Positions 29,752-34,830 of a DNA stretch of 34,830 bases are shown piece after piece. Made by a program: the position numbers and the translations under genes. The stretch's first letter is position 1, and the number at the start of each line of letters is the position of its first letter. Under the pieces are notes generated by a model. The model did not search any database. It had not been told where the DNA came from and saw only the letters and a list, made by a program, of their open reading frames with translations. This DNA comes from an uncultured Bacilli bacterium (GTDB lineage: Bacteria > Bacillota_I > Bacilli_A > Mycoplasmatales > Mycoplasmoidaceae), in assembly GCA_904501665.1 (NCBI GenBank), contig CAJGBT010000005.1:1-34830 (forward strand). Direction: 5' to 3'.

Positions 29752-30405
29752 ATGAGCACTAAACAAAATACTATTAAAAAAGAAAATAATAAAAAAAATA
29801 AAATAAAACTTGATGATAACAAGCAAAAAAAAGTTACTCCAAATCAAATTAAAACTGATAATGTAACAAATAAAGAAATTGAAAATAAAACTACTAATAC
29901 AACAAAAAACGAAACAAATCGAAAAACTTTAAAAGAATTAGATGAAAAAACAAGAAAGAAAGTCCTTTTATATATTGTAATTACATTAGGCATTTTTTAT
30001 TTTGTTTTGGATCATAAGTTAAAACAAAAAGAAAAAACAAAAACTGAATTATCATCAAAAAAAACAAGTAACAAAAGAAATAATGATAGTACATTAACAA
30101 AACAAGAAATTAAAGATACTTCTAAGTTAAAGCAATCTAAAAAAATTCCCATCGAAGTTGAAAAATTAATTACATCTTTTGGCGGTAAGGAAAATTTATT
30201 AAATGCTGAAAGCACTTTATCAACCATCCAACTTTTTGTAAATGACAAAAATAAAGTCAATAAGGATGAAGTTAAAAAAATCTTTAGTGGTAAAGGAATA
30301 TCTATTGTTGATAAAAAGTTCTCAATCATTTGTGGAGACTATGCAAGTGAATTAAAAGAGCAAATATTAAAGATAATTAAAAAGGAAAATAAGAATGAAG
30401 GTTAA
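29752..30405 (+). CDS. Membrane-anchored degenerate PTS EIIB-domain protein (MG129-like)
   Basis: This 217-residue protein has a very basic, Asn/Lys/Thr-rich N-terminal tail, one membrane helix at about residues 71-87, a second charged linker, and a C-terminal domain (about 132-210) like the glucose-type PTS EIIB domain (P-I-E-V-E-K-L-I-T-S-F-G-G-K-E-N). In true EIIB the phosphorylated Cys lies in a C-x-T-R-L-R motif. Here the aligned stretch is T-L-S-T-I-Q, so the Cys (position 155) and both Arg are gone. Phosphotransfer is therefore unlikely, and a regulatory or structural role is more probable. It sits between nadK (8 bases) and glpK (11-base overlap). Confidence 0.75.
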   Translation: MSTKQNTIKKENNKKNKIKLDDNKQKKVTPNQIKTDNVTNKEIENKTTNTTKNETNRKTLKELDEKTRKKVLLYIVITLGIFYFVLDHKLKQKEKTKTELSSKKTSNKRNNDSTLTKQEIKDTSKLKQSKKIPIEVEKLITSFGGKENLLNAESTLSTIQLFVNDKNKVNKDEVKKIFSGKGISIVDKKFSIICGDYASELKEQILKIIKKENKNEG

Positions 30406-31918
30406 TTCTAATCATTTAATCTTAACTATTGATGCAGGAAGTAGTTTTCTAAAAGTAGCACTTATAGATAAAACAGGTAATATTATTTCAAAAGGTCAAC
30501 AGGAAATTAATAATATTTATTCAATTAATAATTATGTTGAACAAAATCCAATTGAAATTTTAAATTCGTTAATTACTGCTATTAAATCAACATGTGCTAA
30601 TATTGATTACAAACAAATTAAAGGTGTTGGTATTACCAATCAACGAGAAACTATTGTTTTATGAAATAAAGCAACAGGTATGCCTGTTTATAATGCTATC
30701 AGTTGACAAGATAAAAGAACTACTGTATTTTGTGATGAATTGATAAAAAAAGGCTATGAGCAAATTATTAAAACTAAAACTGGCCTAGTTATTAATCCAT
30801 ATTTTTCAGCAACAAAAATAAAATGAATATTAGAAAATGTTCCAAAAGCTCAGGAACTATTAAAAGAAAATAATTTATTATGTGGCACAATCGACACTTG
30901 GTTATTGTGAAATTTATCAAAAGAAAAAAGTTTTTATACTGATGTATCTAATGCTAGTAGAACAATGTTATTTAATTTAAAAACCTTAGATTGAGATGAA
31001 GAAATCTTAAAATTATTTAATATCCCAATTGAAATATTACCTGAAATTAAACCAAGTCAATTTAATTTTGGTCATTTAAATGAAGCAATTTTTGCACCTT
31101 CACAAATTGATTGTATACCTATTAAAGCAATGATTGGTGATCAGCAAGCATCTTTATTAGGTCAGTGTTGTTTTGAAAAATTTGATGTTAAAACAACTTA
31201 TGGAACAGGTTGTTTTTCTTTAATGAACATTGGGGAAGAGCCAATTTTTTCTAATCATAATCTTTTAATTACAGTTGCTTGACAATTTGAGAATAAAAAA
31301 CCTATTTATGCCATAGAAGGTTCTGTTTTTATAGCAGGTGCTGCTATTAAATGATTAAAAGATGGTTTATCAATTATTTACAGAGCAGATGAAATTGATT
31401 ATTATGCTAAGATCAGTAAGCATGCAAATGAAGTTTATGTTGTTCCATCATTTGTTGGTTTAGGTGCACCATATTGAGATTTGCATTCAAGAGGAGCAAT
31501 TTTTGGGATTGAAGCTAATACTAATCGTGAAGATATTGTAACTGCAACATTAAATTCTATTGCTTATCAATGTAATGATTTATTAGAAGTAATGGCAAAA
31601 GAAATAGGGAAGCAAATTAAATTCATTAATGTTGATGGTGGTATCACTAGTTCTCAACATCTAATGCAATTTCAAGCTGATATTGCTAATCTTGAAGTAA
31701 GAAAGCATAAATCTGTTGATGTTACTATTTTAGGAATAGGGTACCTAACTGGATTGTCTGTTGGGATATGAAAAGATTTTGAAGAAATCAAAAACATTAA
31801 TGCTAACCTTTGAGATGTATTTAAACCAAAAATTACAAATGAGCAAAGAAAAAAATTAATAAAAGGTTGAAATGAAGCTGTTTCAAGAACAAGGAATTGA
31901 AAAGAAAGCATTAAATAA
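30395..31918 (+). CDS. glpK: Glycerol kinase GlpK
   Basis: This 507-residue FGGY-family kinase makes glycerol 3-phosphate from glycerol and ATP. Landmarks are the N-terminal D-A-G-S-S phosphate loop, G-V-G-I-T-N-Q-R-E-T, G-T-I-D-T-W-L, the Y-G-T-G-C-F motif, G-A-P-Y-W-D, and the C-terminal V-D-G-G sequence. The length matches GlpK. Many Trp are TGA-coded. The ATG overlaps the upstream EIIB-like gene by 11 bases, with AAAAAGGAAA as ribosome binding site. In mycoplasmas glycerol use also feeds hydrogen peroxide production through GlpO/GlpD, which is not in this window. Confidence 0.95.
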
Positions 31919-31977
31919 AAACATTCCTTATAACATCACATGATTTTGATCAATATTTAATTTACTAAAATGAAGTT

Positions 31978-33138
31978 TTAACAAATACAAATTTTGTTAT
32001 TTAATCTTAAACCTCAATCTAAAAACAATGAAGTATAAAGTAATGATGAGGTATTAACACCACTACAAACTATTGGTGTAAAATAACTTAAATTTAATTT
32101 GCTTAAAATTACATTTTGATTATTTTCAAAATGAAACATACCATTTATAAAACTACCTAAATATAATGTTATTCAAAAGTTGAAATTATTTAAAATATTT
32201 TCTGAATATAAATCATTGTTACTAATAGCTAAATATGATATATAAAAAATTGGTAATAAAACACCTATATTAAATTGTTTTAATACCTTATCATTTTTAT
32301 ATTGTTTAAAAATTAAATAGATAAAATAAGAAATTAACATAAATGTACTAATAATTAATAATAAAATTAGATTTCTAAATATAAATGATTGATAGTTTAA
32401 TGTTATAGAACAAATTAATGAAGAAAAACCCATTGGAATAGTAAAGGCTCATAAATTGTTTGATAATCTAAAAATTAAATTAAATTTGCTAAAGTTAAAA
32501 TTTCTAATATTTTTAATTTTAATAATTACTAAACATAAAATAGTTATAATTAAAAAATAACCAATATAAATTCAACCAACTCACTGACTTTTAAACATAA
32601 TATTAATAATATTTTTTAAATTGTTATATATTAAAATCATATTTTGATCACAATTAATGTTTATATTGATTTGGTTAAAAACATTATTGAAAAAAATATC
32701 ATTAAAATTGCTGAAAGCATAAATCAAACTACAAGATAGTATTGCTAAAGTACCGTATAATAAAAATGTTTTAAAATATTGTTTTCATAAGTTATTGTTA
32801 TTATAAAAATTTTGCATTATGTAAAAAATTCTTCATGGTGCAAAAATTATAATTATTATAAAAAAAGTCATGATTAATGAATTTATAAAGATATTACTTA
32901 ATAAAGAAATATTTAATATATCTACATTATTTATCATCATCTTGAGATCAAAATTTAACTTACCAAAAAAAGCGATAATTAATATTAAAGCAAGAAATAA
33001 ACTAAAAAAGATAAATCCATTTTTGATCTTAATGAAAACTGTATTTCTAATTTGCTTTGTTGTAAATATATTTAAAAAATAAATGACGAATGAGGCAAAT
33101 AAAAAAAATGACAAAAAAACAACAAAAGCTATAAACAT
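31978..33138 (-). CDS. Polytopic membrane protein, unknown function
   Basis: This 386-residue protein has about ten hydrophobic segments, rich in Ile, Phe, Leu and Asn, with short loops. One longer loop (about residues 135-175) carries several Asn and one Cys-Asp. The family is not recognised and no motif is visible. It is a single gene facing glpK tail to tail and divergent from the YitT-like gene. A TATAAA box lies about 25 bases upstream of the ATG and no ribosome binding site is evident. TGA codons at 32173 and 32833 are Trp. Confidence 0.7.
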
Positions 33139-33379
33139 TATTATATTTATTTTAATTTAATACTTTATATTTTAAAAAATATCTATCATTAATTGGTGAT
33201 TTTAACTAATTAAATTAATATTTTTGTTTTGTTCTTTGTTTTTGAAAAGATGATTGGTTATTACAATAACATCTTAAAATAAGAAAAATAGTAGTAAATG
33301 AATTTATTTTTAAAATTAATTAACAAAAAGTGAAAAGATATTAGCTGTTAAATATATAATTATTAATATTATTTTAATT
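33139..33379. other. Divergent intergenic region, no gene seen
   Basis: This is AT-rich sequence between two divergent membrane-protein genes. It holds the TATAAT at 33355-33360 pointing right and AT-rich boxes pointing left. No coding frame with start signals or strong hairpin is evident. Confidence 0.4.
33355..33360 (+). promoter_or_regulatory. -10 box of the YitT-like gene
   Basis: TATAAT lies 19 bases before the ATG at 33380; no ribosome binding site is present in the short leader. Confidence 0.4.
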
Positions 33380-34660
33380 ATGTCTAATAAATTTAATTCT
33401 GATCCATCGCAAAAAAATATTGATGATATTTCTAAAATTGATAATTTTTCATTATCAGATGTTGCACTTGAAAATACAAATAATAAAAAGGGACGTTTTA
33501 TTGATAAATTTATAACATATTTAAATAATATCAATATTGAGTCACAAAATAATTATTCTATTTCATATATAAAATCTGGATTTGTAAAGTTTTCAAGATA
33601 CTTTATCAAACGAAACTCAAAGCGAAGATATTTATTAGCAATGTTATTAGGTATTTTAGTTTCATTAGTGACTGTTTTTTTAATTCAAAATTCTGGATTA
33701 TATTCATCTGGTATTAGTGGTATTTTCCAAGGAGTAGCTAGAATAGTACAGGCTGCATTAATAAAAGGAAGTACACCAAGCGATGTAGTTAACATTGTTT
33801 ATAATATTCTCTTCTGGGGATTGTATTTAGTTGCAAATATTCCCTTAATTATTTTTGCCTATTATAAGATTTCTAAAGAATTTACTTACCTAACTATCAT
33901 TTATGTTGTATCTAATCAAGTATTTGGAATAATATTTAACCAGATACCAAATATTGATCAAATAATGGTTTTTGGAACTTCCACTTCACATGGATTATTA
34001 GCAATTAAGTTAACTGATTGAAATACTTTTGAGCCATTTATTTTATTAATATATGCAATTGTTGCTGGATTGATTTTCTCTTTCCCATATACATTAGTTT
34101 ATATCTTTAATGGTTCAACAGGAGGAAGTGATATTGTTTCTATTTACTATGCTAAGAAAAAGAATAAGAAAATTGGAACTATTCTTATTATTATTAATTC
34201 TTTTTGTATTTTTATCTCAACATTATTAGGGTCATTTTCAGCACAAACTATTATTGACTTTAATGACATAACTAATAATGCAACTGGTCCATTAGCAATA
34301 AGCAATGTAGTACAAGCAATTTTATCTCCTAACTTACTTTTCTCTGTTTTAATGACTATTATTACTGGTACACTTGTAAACTTTTATTTTCCAAGAAATA
34401 AATTCGTTCATATCAAAGTCTTTTCTGCAAATGTAACATCACTAAAAGAAAAATTGATAGAACTTGGTTATAAACATAGTATTTACTTTAGTAATTGTAT
34501 TGATGCTGTTCCAAATAAGTCTATTAGTACTCTAGAAACAGTTTGTATGTATATTGAATTACCTTTGTTAATTTCTCACATTAGATTAGTTGATAAAGAT
34601 TCATTAATCACAATTAAAAGATTAACTGATATTGATGGTGAAATGATAATTTATAAATAG
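33380..34660 (+). CDS. YitT family membrane protein with DUF2179 domain
   Basis: This 426-residue protein has a polar N-terminal tail of about 85 residues, then five to six membrane helices with the YitT (DUF161) features S-S-G-I-S-G-I and N-G-S-T-G-G-S-D-I-V. The C-terminal cytoplasmic domain of about 90 residues is of DUF2179 type (V-T-S-L-K-E-K-L-I-E-L-G-Y). The role of YitT proteins is not established; some are thought to be transporters. Mycoplasma genomes often carry several. The extended N-terminus, rich in Asp, Asn and Ser, is longer than in Bacillus YitT. The TGA at 34019 encodes Trp. Confidence 0.8.
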
Positions 34661-34668
34661 TATTGACA

Positions 34669-34691
34669 ATATATATATATATATATATATA
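34669..34691. repeat. AT dinucleotide microsatellite
   Basis: An uninterrupted run of about 11 AT units lies just after the YitT-like gene and immediately before the presumed insertion-sequence end. Such tracts are prone to slippage and can mark a preferred insertion target. Confidence 0.8.
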
Positions 34692-34708
34692 CCCAAATTG
34701 AATTATTA

Positions 34709-34748
34709 AGTGCAACGCCTTTGATAAAATAAAGGTGGAGCACTTTTT
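34709..34748 (+). terminator. Hairpin followed by T-run after the YitT-like gene
   Basis: AGTGCAACGCCTTT and AAAGGTGGAGCACT pair with three mismatches, followed by TTTT. It can terminate the YitT-like transcript, but it also lies inside the presumed insertion-sequence end and may be part of its terminal repeat. Confidence 0.5.
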
Positions 34749-34801
34749 AATTTTGTAAATATATAAAAAAGTGCCCCCTTTAGTACGGAAAGGGAGCAAT
34801 T

Positions 34802-34830
34802 ATGTTATACACTCAAATAACTCATGATGA
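34802..34830 (+). CDS. Start of a probable transposase (cut by window end)
   Basis: Only the first nine codons are present (M-L-Y-T-Q-I-T-H-D). This resembles the opening of IS30-family transposases (M-x-Y-x-x-L-T-x-E/D-E-R). A strong ribosome binding site (AAAGGGAG) lies six bases upstream, but it can be hidden in a stem with TGCCCCCTTT at 34772-34781. The assignment rests on nine residues and the flanking structure, so it is tentative. Confidence 0.4.

Larger units (their letters stand above)
34692..34830 (+). mobile_element. Probable left end of an insertion sequence (IS30-like)
   Basis: Beginning after the AT tract, this segment holds several related G+C-richer arms (AGTGCAACGCCTTT, AAAGGTGGAGCAC, GTGCCCCCTTT, GGAAAGGGAGCA) that can pair with one another. 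It leads into a gene start at 34802 and continues beyond the window. Such nested inverted repeats before a transposase are typical of insertion-sequence ends. The exact boundary and family are inference. Confidence 0.4.

Noticed and set aside
30012..30329. Minus-strand frame opposite the EIIB-like gene
   Set aside because: Antisense shadow; the plus-strand gene has domain homology and operon context.
34614..34799. Minus-strand 61-codon frame at the right edge
   Set aside because: It spans the AT microsatellite and the end of the YitT-like gene in antisense, with no coding signals.
1..34830. tRNA, rRNA and CRISPR features
   Set aside because: No cloverleaf-like GC-rich segments, rRNA landmarks or regularly spaced direct repeats were seen in the short intergenic gaps.

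Overview
The window is Mollicute DNA. It is very AT-rich, and almost every gene is interrupted by in-frame TGA codons that must be read as tryptophan (genetic code 4). Coding regions were rebuilt on that basis, so standard-code ORFs here are fragments. The adjacent NAD kinase and EIIB-like gene pair matches the MG128-MG129 order known from Mycoplasma genitalium, and PotA has the enlarged form seen in that group. This suggests the Mycoplasmoides/Malacoplasma/Ureaplasma branch; the exact species is not determined.

Layout. (1) 1-5427, minus strand: a polyamine importer operon potA-potB-potC-potD with stop/start overlaps, followed by a DUF2130 protein cut short at the window's left edge by DNA of higher GC. 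(2) 5458-9108, minus: NAD-dependent DNA ligase (ligA) preceded by a 541-residue orphan membrane protein. (3) 9142-10581, plus: recU and an S4-domain pseudouridine synthase. (4) 10578-16665, minus: an apparent operon of trigger-factor-C-like protein, GntR-type regulator, small membrane protein and a giant FtsX-like permease (1433 aa). (5) 16835-19138, plus: a 63-aa membrane peptide, a Bax-inhibitor-1-like protein, and an alpha/beta-hydrolase-fold protein that seems to lack its serine nucleophile. (6) 19135-22991, minus: aldehyde dehydrogenase plus a 789-aa lipoprotein. (7) 23283-25291, plus: a two-gene small-peptide operon ending in a strong terminator, then lspA and an rluD-type synthase. (8) 25298-26265, plus: tsaB and rimI. 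(9) 26260-28893, minus: a small HTH-like protein, der and gpsA. (10) 28979-31918, plus: nadK, a degenerate EIIB-domain membrane protein and glpK. (11) 31978-33138, minus: an orphan membrane protein. (12) 33380-34660, plus: a YitT/DUF2179-type membrane protein. (13) 34692-34830: the apparent left end of an insertion sequence whose transposase runs off the window.

How it works together: housekeeping functions (ligase, Holliday junction resolvase, tRNA t6A modification, ribosome GTPase, pseudouridylation, lipoprotein processing) sit beside scavenging and lipid-precursor functions (polyamine uptake, glycerol kinase, glycerol-3-phosphate dehydrogenase). LspA would mature lipoproteins such as the 789-aa one. 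The less explained parts are the two-peptide operon at 23.3-23.7 kb, the chaperone/GntR/FtsX operon, the hydrolase-like pseudoenzyme, and the truncated DUF2130 gene. No rRNA, tRNA or CRISPR array was seen. No gene-free stretch exceeds about 300 bases; the longest are 22992-23282 and 33139-33379.
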